DNA of 64,000 nucleotides from NCBI RefSeq assembly GCF_030817415.1, contig NZ_JAUSZI010000002.1:5332001-5396000 (forward strand). The letters are read 5' to 3'. The first letter of the stretch is position 1; each line of letters opens with the position of its first letter. Positions 27,286 to 36,832 of the stretch are shown piece after piece. Position numbers and translations under genes: made by a program. The stretch is from Streptomyces umbrinus (lineage in GTDB: Bacteria > Actinomycetota > Actinomycetes > Streptomycetales > Streptomycetaceae). The notes beneath the pieces are model-generated. The model was given only the letters and a program-made list of their open reading frames with translations, searched no databases and had not been told where the DNA came from.

Positions 27286-30072
27286 CTACCGGCAGCCGAA
27301 CCCCGTAAACCCGGCCCATTCGTGCCGTGCCGGACGCCCTTCGTCGAGCAGGTCGCAGGCCGCCGCGCGTGCCGCCCGCAGGGGGCTCGCGCCGCCCACG
27401 CGGTGCCGGTGCCAGGCGAGGCCGAAGGCGCGGGCGGACCGGTCCCCGACCGGCGCCGGGCTGCCCAGGACGAACGCGGCCCCGGCTTCCTGGAAGACGT
27501 GCGCGAGAGTGATCGCGTCGTCGCCGACGACCTGGACCCGGCCCTCGGCCCGTACCGTGCCGCTGGGCCGCTGCGCGCCGGAGCACGCCGCGAGGACGAC
27601 CTCGTCGTACCGGACGCGCCGCACGGCGAGCTGTGCGATGCCCAGCCTGCCGTCGGCCAGATGGAGGCCCGCGTCGTACGGGTCGTCACCGGCCGCGGTG
27701 GCGTGGCACGACAGGTGCAGGACGGTGCCGGGGCCGCCCTGCCGGTCCAGCAGGCCGAGCAGGGTCCGTACGTCCGCCCGCGCCCCGGTGGCGGTTCGCG
27801 ACAACAGCCGCTCGCTCCCGTACAGACCCTCCAGATCGCACAACTCGCCCTCTACTTCCGCCAGTTGATTGAGCCTCAGGTGCTCGGGCTGGTCCTGGAC
27901 GCCAAAGAGGGAGACGCGCACCGAGCGGGCCGGGGGCCGGTCCAGCGTCGGCAGGCCGGCCAGGTTGGGCAGGACACCGACGGCCGTGTGCCGGACGAGC
28001 GGCCGGCCCAGAGCGGTGAGCAGTTGCCAGGGCAGCCCGTGCAGGTCGGCGTGCGGCACCACGAGGAGCGTGTCGGCGGCCAGGGCGGCCTCCACGAGCC
28101 TCCGGGGCACCAGATCCTCAAGAGCCACTCCGAAGAAGGGGGAGAAGTCGAGCGGTGTGCGGTCGATGCCAGGGCGCGTGCTCTCCCGCAGCCGCTTCCC
28201 GTATTCCTCAAGAGCCCGCACCACTTCGCCGGACAGGACCCGGGCGCCGACCTCGACCCCGTCAGGGCTCACGACGACGGCCACGACCCGCCCCTGCCTG
28301 CGGTACAGGGACAGCGCGGCCCGCCGCCCGCGCCCATCAAGAACGCCAGGAACGCCAGGAACACCGGGAAGGCGCCACACGCGCTCCGCAACCGCCCCCA
28401 CCGCCTCCTCGAAGTCCACCGGCGCACCCTCGGTCACAGCCCGCCAGCGCGGGTCGTCACGGCGGATGCGCTCCACGAGCCGCCTTCGCCGTATCCGCAG
28501 CTCCCGGGCACCAGCGGCGCGCGCGGCGGCGTCCGGCCCGGGTTCGCTCTTCACGTCGCCGTACTCCAGGGCGTTGAGCTCCGCCGTCACCTCGGCCAGT
28601 TCGCGCTCGTCGGCGGTGGGCGCGTCCGCGCCGGGCACCGGGAGCAGGGCGAGGCGGGCGGCGAAGGAGCGGGCCTTGAGCATGTCGACGATCCCGAGCG
28701 CGGTGAGCGCGTCCCGCCGTTCGACGGCGAGGTCAAGGGCCTCGTGCAGGACGGGCAGCCGCTCGGCGAGGTACGAGTTGTCCCAGCGCAGCCCGGTGGA
28801 GACGCGGCGGCGCTGGTCGACGATCCGCACGGCCTTGCCGTACGCCGCCTGCGCCGAGGTGAACCGCTCGGCCGACCGCAGCAGCCGCGCCTGCTCGGCG
28901 TGCAGCTTCCACTCCAGTTCCGGCTGCGGCAGGGCGGCGGCCGTGGAGAGGCCCGCGGCACACCAGGCCAGGGCCTCCTCGGAGGCGTTGGCGACGCGGG
29001 CGCGCAACAGGCAGTACGCGGTGCGGCGGAAGGCGAGGGCGCCCTCGGGGTATCCGGACGGCAGCTCGGCCGGTTCCTCGGAGGGCCCGGAAGCCTTGGA
29101 GACCCCAGAGTCCTCGAAGACCGGCGCGAGGGCGTCCAGCAGCTCTCCCGCTGCCCCCGCGTCCCCCCGCCTCCAGGCCAGCGAGGCGAGCTGGAGATCG
29201 GCGAACGGCCCCATGCCCGGCCGCAGTTCGCGGTAGAGCCGCTCGGCCTCCGCGTACCGCTCCGTGTCGCCGAACAGCCCCGCCTTCAGGTCGAGCAGCC
29301 GCTGGAAGAGATGGAACCGCTGCTCCGCCTCCACGGCCCGCGCAAGGTCGGGTAACGACCACTCATGGCCGTTCTCCATGCGCAGCCGCCCCTCACCCGG
29401 CTGCCGCGTCCTCAGCGGCTCCTCGAACCCCTCCAACAGGAGAAGCGCCTTTTCGCGGTCCCCCAGTTCCCTGAGCAACCGCGCGTGCGTAAGCCGCACG
29501 CCCACGGCCGCGAGGCGCCTGTCCTCGGCGCACAGCAGGCCGTCCGCCCGGACGAGCAGGTCCATGGCCCGCGCGGTGTGCCCCTCGGCGAAGAGGTGCT
29601 CGGCGTGCCCGCCGGTCCAGTGCTCCGCCCGCTGTACGCCGGTCAGATGCCGCCCGGCCAGCGCCTCGCCGCGCACCCGCAGCGCCCGGGCCTCGCGCAC
29701 CTGACCGACGACGGCATGGTGGTCGGCGGCGACATGGTGCTGCTGCACCAACGGCACGGCGATCTTCACAGCGGGTACGGGCACCGGGGCAAGGCCGGGC
29801 CCCGGTGACCGCTCGCCCCACCGGTCCAGGTAGGCGGGCAGGGCCTCCTCGATCAGCGGGATCGCGGCATCGGCGTATGCGTGGAAGTCCGTGAGCCGCT
29901 GAGTGCTCAGCCAGCGGAGACTGGCCTCGACCGCCTGATCCGTATGGGTGGCCAGGCGTGTCCATTCCTGGGTGTGGTCGTTGTCCTGCGGCACAGGTGC
30001 ATGCTGGCACGGCGACGTGCCCGGCGAGGGCCCCGTGCCCCCACACGCCGGGTGCGCACACTCCACGCCCAC
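27286..30072 (-). CDS. CHAT domain (caspase-like) protein with TPR-like N-terminus
   Basis: 928 aa from GTG 30072; GTG 29994 is an alternative start, and neither has a strong ribosome site. About residues 100-500 are helical repeats of TPR type. The C-terminal CHAT peptidase domain begins near 630 and contains VVPHADLHGLPWQLL. The catalytic dyad is His790 in HLSCHATA and Cys830 in LAACSGA, both present, so the protease is probably active. CHAT proteases are caspase relatives; some act in bacterial defence or regulated cell death by cleaving partner proteins. It heads a minus-strand operon with two small proteins and a membrane protein. Confidence 0.87.
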   Translation of the reverse strand: MGVECAHPACGGTGPSPGTSPCQHAPVPQDNDHTQEWTRLATHTDQAVEASLRWLSTQRLTDFHAYADAAIPLIEEALPAYLDRWGERSPGPGLAPVPVPAVKIAVPLVQQHHVAADHHAVVGQVREARALRVRGEALAGRHLTGVQRAEHWTGGHAEHLFAEGHTARAMDLLVRADGLLCAEDRRLAAVGVRLTHARLLRELGDREKALLLLEGFEEPLRTRQPGEGRLRMENGHEWSLPDLARAVEAEQRFHLFQRLLDLKAGLFGDTERYAEAERLYRELRPGMGPFADLQLASLAWRRGDAGAAGELLDALAPVFEDSGVSKASGPSEEPAELPSGYPEGALAFRRTAYCLLRARVANASEEALAWCAAGLSTAAALPQPELEWKLHAEQARLLRSAERFTSAQAAYGKAVRIVDQRRRVSTGLRWDNSYLAERLPVLHEALDLAVERRDALTALGIVDMLKARSFAARLALLPVPGADAPTADERELAEVTAELNALEYGDVKSEPGPDAAARAAGARELRIRRRRLVERIRRDDPRWRAVTEGAPVDFEEAVGAVAERVWRLPGVPGVPGVLDGRGRRAALSLYRRQGRVVAVVVSPDGVEVGARVLSGEVVRALEEYGKRLRESTRPGIDRTPLDFSPFFGVALEDLVPRRLVEAALAADTLLVVPHADLHGLPWQLLTALGRPLVRHTAVGVLPNLAGLPTLDRPPARSVRVSLFGVQDQPEHLRLNQLAEVEGELCDLEGLYGSERLLSRTATGARADVRTLLGLLDRQGGPGTVLHLSCHATAAGDDPYDAGLHLADGRLGIAQLAVRRVRYDEVVLAACSGAQRPSGTVRAEGRVQVVGDDAITLAHVFQEAGAAFVLGSPAPVGDRSARAFGLAWHRHRVGGASPLRAARAAACDLLDEGRPARHEWAGFTGFGCR

Positions 30073-30258
30073 CCGTACCCACGCCCCGCGCCCCCCGACC
30101 GGTCCGGCGTACTCGTCCCTGCGGAATCAACCGCCCGACGAGCCAACGACTTTGCCTGCTCTTTACAACCCGGTCCGCCGCTGTCTCGTCTCTTCGCTCG
30201 ATCCGTACCCCAGTCCGCCGGGTCACCGGGCGGGCGGGCCGACGAAAGAGAGCGATTC

Positions 30259-30648
30259 ATGCGCCGAACTGTCCTCAGCGCCATAGCACTTGCCTGCACC
30301 GCCGTACTGGCGAGCACGGTGCCCGCGTTCGCCGACGGGGCGACCCCGACCGTGGCGTCGACCCCCGCCCCGAGCCAGGCACCCTCCGAGGCGGCCTCGA
30401 CGCCGGCTCCGAGCGACGCACCGAGCCAGGGCACCGAGCCGACGGTGGCGCCGAGCGCCGAGCCGACCAGGGCGCCGGGCGACGAGGTCTCCGTCGTACC
30501 GAGCGGAGCGCCCGACACCGGTGAGGTGTCGACGTCGACGAAGTCCGGATCCGACAGCGGGCTGATCGCCGGGGGCACGGCCGCGGCGTTCGCCGTCGGC
30601 GGGGCGGCGTTCTTCGTCGTACGTCGTCGGCGGGCGACCGGGGAATGA
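30259..30648 (+). CDS. Secreted Ala/Pro/Ser/Thr-rich surface protein, probable sortase partner
   Basis: 129 aa from ATG 30259. A signal peptide spans about residues 1-26 (MRRTVLSAIALACTAVLAST, then AFA). A low-complexity stretch rich in Ala, Pro, Ser and Thr follows to about 85. A C-terminal hydrophobic helix (AGGTAAAFAVGGAAFFVV) ends in RRRRATGE. The layout is that of a wall-sorted protein, but no exact LPxTG or LAxTG is present; the nearest is APDTG about 17 residues before the helix. It overlaps the sortase gene by 4 bp (ATGA), so the two are probably functional partners. Confidence 0.8.
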   Translation: MRRTVLSAIALACTAVLASTVPAFADGATPTVASTPAPSQAPSEAASTPAPSDAPSQGTEPTVAPSAEPTRAPGDEVSVVPSGAPDTGEVSTSTKSGSDSGLIAGGTAAAFAVGGAAFFVVRRRRATGE

Positions 30649-31289
30649 CCCTGCCCTCCAGGCGCGCGCTCTCCCGGCGCGGGTTCGTCACCGCGGCGGT
30701 GGCCTCGCTGCTCGTGAGCTGCGACGGCCAGCAGGCCGACCGGTCCACGGACGACCGGACCACGGACGACCGGGCCGGTGCAGAGAAGACCGGGAGCCCG
30801 CGCCCCCCCGCGAAGGCGGCGAAGGCCCTGGGGCGGTCGGTCCCGGTCAGGTTGCAGGTCCCGGCCATCCAGGTCGACACCCCGGTCATGCGGCTGGGCC
30901 TGGCCTCGGACGGCACCGTCGAGGTGCCTCCGATCGCGGCGGACGACAAGGCGGGCTGGTACCAGCACTCGCCGACGCCCGGCCAGGTCGGTCCGTCGGT
31001 GATCCTCGGCCATGTCACGGTCGGCTCCTACGGTGACGGGGTCTTCCATCACCTCTCGCGGCTGCGCCGAGGCGACCGGATCGTGGCGCGCCTGGAGAAC
31101 GGCAAGGCGGCGGAGTTCGCGGTCACCGACGTACGGACGGTCGCCCAGGCGGAGTTCCCGACGAAAGAGGTCTACGGGAACGTGGGCAGTCCCGAACTGC
31201 GTCTCATCACGTGCGGGGGCCCCCGCACCGGTGACGGATACCGCGACAGCGTGATCGTCTTCGCCGCGCTGAGCTCCGACAACCCGTAA
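30645..31289 (+). CDS. Class F sortase
   Basis: 214 aa. The N-terminus has a twin-arginine-like SRRGFV and hydrophobic stretch ending in LLVSC, suggesting export as a Tat lipoprotein. The sortase core contains VPAIQVDTPVMRLGL, the catalytic His in ILGHVTV, Cys in LITCGG and Arg in GYRDSVIVFA. Class F enzymes are widespread in actinobacteria and their substrates are poorly known. The gene starts inside the stop codon of the surface protein gene. A hairpin at 31301-31359 ends the pair. Confidence 0.9.
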   Translation: MTLPSRRALSRRGFVTAAVASLLVSCDGQQADRSTDDRTTDDRAGAEKTGSPRPPAKAAKALGRSVPVRLQVPAIQVDTPVMRLGLASDGTVEVPPIAADDKAGWYQHSPTPGQVGPSVILGHVTVGSYGDGVFHHLSRLRRGDRIVARLENGKAAEFAVTDVRTVAQAEFPTKEVYGNVGSPELRLITCGGPRTGDGYRDSVIVFAALSSDNP

Positions 31290-31300
31290 CCCGTAGCTCC

Positions 31301-31359
31301 AGGATCCTGGGCCGAGGCACCGTACGTCGACGGACGGTACGCCGACGGCCCGGGATCCT
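31301..31359. terminator. Hairpin terminator after the sortase gene
   Basis: Arms AGGATCCTGGGCCG (31301-31314) and CGGCCCGGGATCCT (31346-31359) pair over 14 positions with one G-U wobble. A second smaller dyad lies inside the loop. It is placed 11 bp after the sortase stop and before the sigma factor gene, consistent with intrinsic termination. Confidence 0.7.
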
Positions 31360-31390
31360 TCCTACGAGTCCATCACGACCATGGAGAGCG

Positions 31391-31882
31391 TTGAAACGGT
31401 CCCGCGAGAAGGCAGCGTCCGAGCTGTTCGCCGCCCTCTACCCGCGCCTGGCCGGCTGGTGCCGCCGCCTGGTCGACGACGACGAGACGGCCCACGAGAT
31501 CGCCTCGGAGGCGTTCACCCGGCTCTGGGCCCGCTGGACGAACGTTGCGGAGCCCCGGGGGTTCCTCTACGTCACCGCCGCCAACCTCGTCCGGGACCAC
31601 TGGCGCAAACTGGAGCGCGAGCGCAGAGCCGTACGCCGTGTCAGCGACGAGGTCGCCGTCCGGCCGCGGAACGAACAGGCCGACCCGTCGGTGCGCCTGC
31701 TCGTACAGTCGCTGCCGGAACGACTGCGCGTACCGATCCTGCTGCACTACTACGCCGACATGCCGATCCGGGAGGTGTCCGCGCTGACCGGGCGCAAGGA
31801 AGGAACCGTCAAGGCCGACCTCCACGCGGCCCGAGAAATGCTCCGCGCCCACCTGAGGAGAAGCCTTGATCACACCCTCTGA
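31391..31882 (+). CDS. ECF-type RNA polymerase sigma factor
   Basis: 163 aa. The TTG start at 31391 has GGAGAG just upstream and no better start lies in frame. Region 2 contains HEIASEAFTRLWARW and FLYVTAANLVRDHWRK. Region 4 contains ERLRVPILLHYYADM and ALTGRKEGTVKADLHAAREML. The product overlaps by 17 bp a downstream membrane protein, which may serve as its anti-sigma factor. It should direct RNA polymerase to a small set of promoters in response to an envelope signal. Confidence 0.87.
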   Translation: MKRSREKAASELFAALYPRLAGWCRRLVDDDETAHEIASEAFTRLWARWTNVAEPRGFLYVTAANLVRDHWRKLERERRAVRRVSDEVAVRPRNEQADPSVRLLVQSLPERLRVPILLHYYADMPIREVSALTGRKEGTVKADLHAAREMLRAHLRRSLDHTL

Positions 31883-32381
31883 GGACGGTCCGGACCTGGA
31901 GCCCGACGACCCCCTCGCGGTCATCCTGCGGCCGGCCTCCGGTTATCTCGCCCCGCCCCCGGGCGGCTACGAGGCGATCCGCCGCGACGCCTCCCGCCGC
32001 CGGGTGCTGCGCGCCGCGGCCGGGGTCGGTCTTTCCTGCGTCGCCGCCGCCCTCATCGCGCTGCCGTTCCGCCTGGCCGCACCCGACGCGCCCGTCTCCC
32101 CGACGGTCCCGCTCGCCCCGCCGCCCTCCAGCAGCCCCTCGACGCCGCCCAACCCGTCGCCGTCGCCCTCCAAGCCCGCGACTCCCAGCCCCAGCGACCC
32201 CAGCGACTCGGCACCCAGCGCCGGCCCCAGCGTCCCGAACGGCTCCACCGCCGCGACCGAACCGACCGCCCCCGACAGCGCCCCGACGCCGACACAGGCC
32301 CCGCCGTCCCTGGAGCCGTCCGAACCGTCGACGGCTCCGGACCAGGTCGATACCACGCCCGAGAGCAGCGTCCGGCCGTAA
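31866..32381 (+). CDS. Membrane protein, probable anti-sigma partner
   Basis: 171 aa from TTG 31866 with GAGGAGAAG before it. A cytoplasmic N-terminus of about 50 residues precedes one membrane helix (about 54-76, LRAAAGVGLSCVAAALIALPF). About 95 exterior residues follow that are almost only Pro, Ser, Thr, Ala and Asp. Its start lies inside the sigma factor gene, so translation is coupled. One-helix proteins next to ECF genes are often anti-sigma factors, but no zinc-binding HxxxCxxC motif is visible here, so this role is inferred from context. Confidence 0.65.
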   Translation: MITPSEDGPDLEPDDPLAVILRPASGYLAPPPGGYEAIRRDASRRRVLRAAAGVGLSCVAAALIALPFRLAAPDAPVSPTVPLAPPPSSSPSTPPNPSPSPSKPATPSPSDPSDSAPSAGPSVPNGSTAATEPTAPDSAPTPTQAPPSLEPSEPSTAPDQVDTTPESSVRP

Positions 32382-32400
32382 GGACCCGTCCCGCCGGTCG

Positions 32401-32967
32401 CTAGTCGACGACCGCGACCTTCGTCCCCGCCGTGCCGAACTTCCAGACCGCGTCCCCGTCGGCGGCACGCATCCGGATCCCGCCGGTCGGTACGCCGGAC
32501 GCGGGCGGCGGCGGAGAAGAGCCGTCCACGGCGTTCGAGAAGGCGATGTTGGTGCCCGAACTGACGGTGAAGAAGACGATGTTCTCGATCTCCACGCCGT
32601 CGCTGCCCGTGCTCGTCTCGCGTCGGGTGCCGACCGTGTACGAGCCGGGTGCCGGGTTCACCGTCCCGGGCCACACCTTGAAGCTGCGCCGGGACGCGTC
32701 GCTCGCGTCGACGAGCCATACGCGGCGCTGGTCGAGGGAGTAGACGATGCGCCGTCCGGTGCCGGAGCCGTCCGGCACCGCGACCGGCTTGGACTCGTCG
32801 GGGCCCTTGGAGGGCTTGGCGGTCGCCGAGGCGGAGGGCTTCGGCGACGCCGAGGCCGTGGGCTGCGGGCCCTTGTCGGCCTTGACGGCCAGGAACGTCA
32901 CCGCCACCAGAGCAGCCGCGGTCAGACCGGAGACCCAGACCCACGAGGGAAGCCGTCGGGCAGGCAC
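32401..32967 (-). CDS. Membrane-anchored exported protein with YkuD-like fold features
   Basis: 188 aa. One N-terminal membrane helix (about residues 9-28) is followed by an Ala/Ser/Pro/Lys linker to about 65. A compact beta-rich domain then starts GRRIVYSLDQRRVWLVDA and includes PGSYTVGTRRETSTGSDG and FSNAV. The order resembles L,D-transpeptidase (YkuD) domains, but the HxxC catalytic segment is replaced by GGIRMRAADGDAVWKF without cysteine. It is likely an inactive relative or a binding domain on the cell exterior. The family assignment is weak. Confidence 0.55.
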   Translation of the reverse strand: MPARRLPSWVWVSGLTAAALVAVTFLAVKADKGPQPTASASPKPSASATAKPSKGPDESKPVAVPDGSGTGRRIVYSLDQRRVWLVDASDASRRSFKVWPGTVNPAPGSYTVGTRRETSTGSDGVEIENIVFFTVSSGTNIAFSNAVDGSSPPPPASGVPTGGIRMRAADGDAVWKFGTAGTKVAVVD

Positions 32968-33080
32968 GCGTACGCATCTCCTCAGCTCTGATTCACCCCG
33001 TCGGAGGGTCGGATCATCTTACTCCGACGGGCCCCTCGGCCGATCCTGGCCCATCCTGCTCCCTCACTCGCCTCCGCCCG

Positions 33081-35666
33081 TCACTCCAGCACGGGCAGCA
33101 GCTCCGGCAGATGCCCGTCCGAGGCCGCCGCCGCCCGCTGCCGCTCCTCCGGCACCTCGCCGTACAGGGTGGTGCGGGGCCGGGACGGCCGTCCCGCCGC
33201 CTCCGCCACAGCGATCAGCTCCTTGACGGACTTGTACGAGCCGTACGACGAGCCCGCCATACGGGAGATGGTCTCCTCCATCAGCGTCCCGCCGAGGTCG
33301 TTGGCGCCCGAGCGGAGCATCTCCGCCGCACCCTCCGTCCCCAGCTTCACCCAGCTGGTCTGGATGTTGGGGATGTGGGGGTGGAGCAGGAGCCGGGCCA
33401 TCGCCATCACCGCGCGGTTGTCCCGGGTCGTCGGGCCCGGGCGGGCGATCCCCGCCAGGTACACCGGCGCGTTCGTGTGGATGAAGGGGAGCGTCACGAA
33501 CTCCGTGAAGCCGCCGGTCTGTTGCTGGATCCGGGAGAGCGTCCGGAAGTGGCCGAGCCAGTGGCGGGGCTGGTCCACGTGCCCGTACATCATCGTGGAC
33601 GAGGAGCGGATGCCCAGCTCGTGGGCGGTCGTGATCACCTCGATCCAGGTCGCCGTGGGCAGCTTGCCCTTCGTCAGGACCCAGCGGACCTCGTCGTCGA
33701 GGATCTCGGCGGCCGTGCCGGGGATCGAGTCGAGGCCCGCCTCCTTGGCCGCCGTCAGCCATTCGCGGATCGACATACCCGTACGGGTCGCGCCGTTCAC
33801 GACCTCCATCGGCGAGAAGGCGTGGACGTGCATGCCGGGCACCCGCTCCTTCACCGCGCGGGCGATGTCGAAGTAGGCGGTCCCCGGCAGGTCCGGGTGG
33901 ATGCCGCCCTGCATGCAGACCTCGACGGCCCCCAGGTCCCACGCCTGCTCGGCACGGTCGGCGACCTGGTCCAAGGAGAGCGTGTAGGCGTCGGCGTCCG
34001 TGCGGCGCTGGGCGAAGGCGCAGAAGCGGCAGCCGGTGTAGCAGACGTTGGTGAAGTTGATGTTCCGCGTGACGATGTACGTGACGTCGTCGCCGACCGC
34101 CGCCTTGCGGACGTCGTCGGCGATCCGGCAGAGCGCGTCCAGCGCGGGCCCGTCCGCGTGCAGCAGCGCCAGTGCCTCGTCGTCGGTGAGGCGGGTCGGG
34201 TCGTCGGCGGCCGTCGCCAGCGCCGCCCGGACGTCCGTGTCGATCCGCGAGGGCACCATGCCGGGCGCCGCGGCCTCCCGCAGGGCGTCCCAGTCGCCGT
34301 ACACGTGGTCGTAGTCCTCGCGCCGGTCGGACGTGCGCCCCTCGGTGTCGATCGCGGTGTGCAGATCCGTACGCCCCGACGACGTGAACGCCTCCTCGGG
34401 CTCCTGCCAGGGGTGGCCCTCCACGACCGCGTCCGGCACGGCGAGCCCCGTCTCCGGGTCGGCGAGCGCCCGTACGTGCGGGAGCAGCCGCGGGTCCAGC
34501 CACGGCTCGCCGCGCTGCACGAACTCCGGGTACACACACAGCCGTTCGCGCAGCTCGAAGCCCGCCTCCGCCGACTGCTCGCGCAGCAGGTCGATCTGCG
34601 GCCAGGGGCGCTCGGGGTTGACGTGGTCGATGGTGAGCGGCGAGACCCCGCCCCAGTCGTCGATCCCGGCGCCGATCAGCCGCCCGTACTCGGAGTCCAC
34701 GAGGTTCGGCGGTGCCTGGAGGCAGGCGGAGGGGCCCATGATGTGCCGGGCCACGGCGACTGTCGCCACCAGTTCGTCGAGCTCGGCGTCCGGCATGCCG
34801 CGCATCGCCGTGTCCGGCTTGGCGCGGAAGTTCTGGATGATCAGTTCCTGGATGCCGTGGTAGGACCGCGACACGCGCCGCAGCGCGAAGAGGGAGTCCG
34901 CGCGCTCCTCGTACGTCTCGCCGATGCCGATCAGCACGCCGCTGGTGAAGGGGACCGACGAGCGGCCCGCGTCCTCCAGGACGCGCAGGCGGACGGCCGG
35001 CTCCTTGTCCGGCGACCCGTAGTGCGGGCCGCCGGGCTCGCTCCACAGCCGCGTCGCCGTCGTCTCCAGCATCATGCCCATGCTCGGCGCGACGGGCTTG
35101 AGCCGCTGGAAGTCGGTCCACGACATGACGCCCGGGTTGAGGTGGGGCAGCAGGCCCGTCTCCTCCAGGATGCGGATCGAGATGGCCCGTACGTACGCGA
35201 TCGTGTCGTCGTAGCCGTGCGCGTCGAGCCATTCGCGGGCCTCGGGCCAGCGGTCCTCGGGCTTGTCGCCGAGGGTGATCAGGGCTTCCTTGCAGCCCAG
35301 TTCGGCGCCCTTGCGGGCGATGTCGAGGACCTCGTCCGGGGACATGAACATCCCGTGGCCCGCCCGGCGGAGCTTGCCGGGGACCGTGACGAACGTGCAG
35401 TAGTGGCACTTGTCCCGGCAGAGCCGGGTGAGCGGAATGAAGACGCTCTTCGAGTACGTGATGACGCCGGGGCGGCCCGCCGCGTCCAGGCCCGCGTCAC
35501 GCACCCGGGCGGCGGACGCGGTCAGGTCGTCCAGGTCGGCGCCGCGTGCCTGGAGCAGGACGGCGGCCTCGGTGACGTCGAGGGCGACGCCGTCGCGGGC
35601 GCGTTTGAGGGCGCGACGCATGGCGTTCGCGGTGGGCCCGGTTCCGGAGGTCGCGGAAGTCGTCAT
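33081..35666 (-). CDS. fbiC: Bifunctional FO synthase (CofG/CofH)
   Basis: 861 aa from ATG 35666. Two radical SAM halves make 7,8-didemethyl-8-hydroxy-5-deazariboflavin (FO), the chromophore of cofactor F420, from tyrosine and a ribityl-uracil. The CofG half has its [4Fe-4S] motif CRDKCHYC at residues 83-90. The CofH half has CYTGCRFC at about 540. Length and order match actinobacterial FbiC. The upstream neighbour on the same strand is an F420-type LLM enzyme, about 97 bp away. The start is followed by MTTSATSGT; there is no clear ribosome site, so the mRNA may be leaderless or the start slightly different. Confidence 0.95.
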   Translation of the reverse strand: MTTSATSGTGPTANAMRRALKRARDGVALDVTEAAVLLQARGADLDDLTASAARVRDAGLDAAGRPGVITYSKSVFIPLTRLCRDKCHYCTFVTVPGKLRRAGHGMFMSPDEVLDIARKGAELGCKEALITLGDKPEDRWPEAREWLDAHGYDDTIAYVRAISIRILEETGLLPHLNPGVMSWTDFQRLKPVAPSMGMMLETTATRLWSEPGGPHYGSPDKEPAVRLRVLEDAGRSSVPFTSGVLIGIGETYEERADSLFALRRVSRSYHGIQELIIQNFRAKPDTAMRGMPDAELDELVATVAVARHIMGPSACLQAPPNLVDSEYGRLIGAGIDDWGGVSPLTIDHVNPERPWPQIDLLREQSAEAGFELRERLCVYPEFVQRGEPWLDPRLLPHVRALADPETGLAVPDAVVEGHPWQEPEEAFTSSGRTDLHTAIDTEGRTSDRREDYDHVYGDWDALREAAAPGMVPSRIDTDVRAALATAADDPTRLTDDEALALLHADGPALDALCRIADDVRKAAVGDDVTYIVTRNINFTNVCYTGCRFCAFAQRRTDADAYTLSLDQVADRAEQAWDLGAVEVCMQGGIHPDLPGTAYFDIARAVKERVPGMHVHAFSPMEVVNGATRTGMSIREWLTAAKEAGLDSIPGTAAEILDDEVRWVLTKGKLPTATWIEVITTAHELGIRSSSTMMYGHVDQPRHWLGHFRTLSRIQQQTGGFTEFVTLPFIHTNAPVYLAGIARPGPTTRDNRAVMAMARLLLHPHIPNIQTSWVKLGTEGAAEMLRSGANDLGGTLMEETISRMAGSSYGSYKSVKELIAVAEAAGRPSRPRTTLYGEVPEERQRAAAASDGHLPELLPVLE

Positions 35667-35763
35667 CCTTCGAGCATACGATCGCATTGATCGGGCCCCG
35701 TTACGGATGGGCCACGTCACGAGCGGCACACCAGCGGCGCACCAGTGACACACCAGCGGCCGA

Positions 35764-36609
35764 CTACAGGTACTTGGCGTATTCATCCAGAACGCGCAGT
35801 ACGTCCCCCTCCCCGGCCGGCGGCAACTGGAGGACGACCTCCTCGATGCCGAGGTCCGCGTAGTGCGTGAGCTTGCCGGGCGTGGGCAGCACGGCGTACG
35901 GCACGACCTGGAGGGCCTCGGGGTCGCGGCCGGCCCCGGCCCAGGCGGCCCGCAGCACGGGCATGGACTCCGTGAGCCCGCGGCCGCCGATCGGCATCCA
36001 GCCGTCCGTGTACTCGCTGATGTGCGCGAAGAGCTTGGGCCCTGCCGCGCCCCCGACGAGCGTGCGCGGCCCGACGACGGGTCCGCGCGGCTTCTGTACG
36101 GGCTTGGGGTGGGCGTGGCTCGGCCGTACGGAGCCGAACTCGCCCTCGTAGCCGGTCGGTTCGGCGGACCACAGGGCCCGCATCAGGGCCATCCGGTCCC
36201 GGACCAGCTCCCGTCGCGTGCGCCAGTCGACGCCGTGGTCGGCGGCCTCCTCGACGTTCCAGCCGAAACCGAGGCCGAGGGTGAAACGGCCGCCGGAGAG
36301 GTGGTCGAGGGTCGCGATCTGCTTGGCGAGGGCGACCGGGTCGTGCTGGGCGACGAGGGTGATCCCGGTGCCGAGCGCGAGCGACTCGGCGACCGCCGCC
36401 GCCTGGCCGAGCGCGACGAAGGGGTCGAGGGTCCGGCCGTACTCGGGCGGCAGCTCACCGCCCGCCGGGTACGGGGTGACGCGCTCCACGGGTATGTGCG
36501 TGTGCTCGGGCAGATAGAGCCCGGCGAAGCCGCGCTCCTCCAGCTCACGAGCGAGCAGCGTGGGGGTGATCGTCTCGTCGGTGAGGAAGATCGTCACGGA
36601 GATGCGCAT
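35764..36609 (-). CDS. LLM class F420-dependent oxidoreductase
   Basis: 281 aa, bacterial luciferase-like TIM barrel. Typical segments are [15 protein letters not shown], the cofactor-binding [21 protein letters not shown], and [18 protein letters not shown]. It belongs with the TIGR03619-type F420-dependent enzymes that reduce or oxidise small organic molecules. It is directly upstream of fbiC on the same strand, which supports F420 use. The substrate is unknown. A 12-bp palindrome lies 36 bp upstream of the start. Confidence 0.9.
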   Translation of the reverse strand: MRISVTIFLTDETITPTLLARELEERGFAGLYLPEHTHIPVERVTPYPAGGELPPEYGRTLDPFVALGQAAAVAESLALGTGITLVAQHDPVALAKQIATLDHLSGGRFTLGLGFGWNVEEAADHGVDWRTRRELVRDRMALMRALWSAEPTGYEGEFGSVRPSHAHPKPVQKPRGPVVGPRTLVGGAAGPKLFAHISEYTDGWMPIGGRGLTESMPVLRAAWAGAGRDPEALQVVPYAVLPTPGKLTHYADLGIEEVVLQLPPAGEGDVLRVLDEYAKYL

Positions 36610-36644
36610 GGCACCTCCCTACCGGCACGAGCCTCAACTGTCCA

Positions 36645-36656
36645 TACCGACCGGTA
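36645..36656. promoter_or_regulatory. Palindrome TACCGACCGGTA upstream of the LLM gene
   Basis: Dyad TACCG-AC-CGGTA, 36 bp upstream of the LLM start (36609, minus strand). The TACCG...CGGTA form is common among TetR-family operators in actinobacteria. No second copy was seen nearby, so the call is tentative. Confidence 0.4.
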
Positions 36657-36832
36657 GGCATTCCACCTGCTTCTCACGAATGCTTCTTATGAGTGCTCCA
36701 TACCCGAAAACTGCCGATCCCCTTCCCTTGCACCACAGTTCACGGCTGAATACCAGGGTTGTCGTACCACCCCCGCAGCACCTGAACCGCTACATGCCAC
36801 TCAGTCACTCACGAGACCCGGGAGCAGCAGAC

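Noticed and set aside
33111..35690. An 859-codon open frame on the plus strand opposite fbiC
   Set aside because: It mirrors fbiC codon by codon and is rich in Arg, Val and Gly; the minus-strand product has both radical SAM motifs. It is an antisense artefact of high GC.
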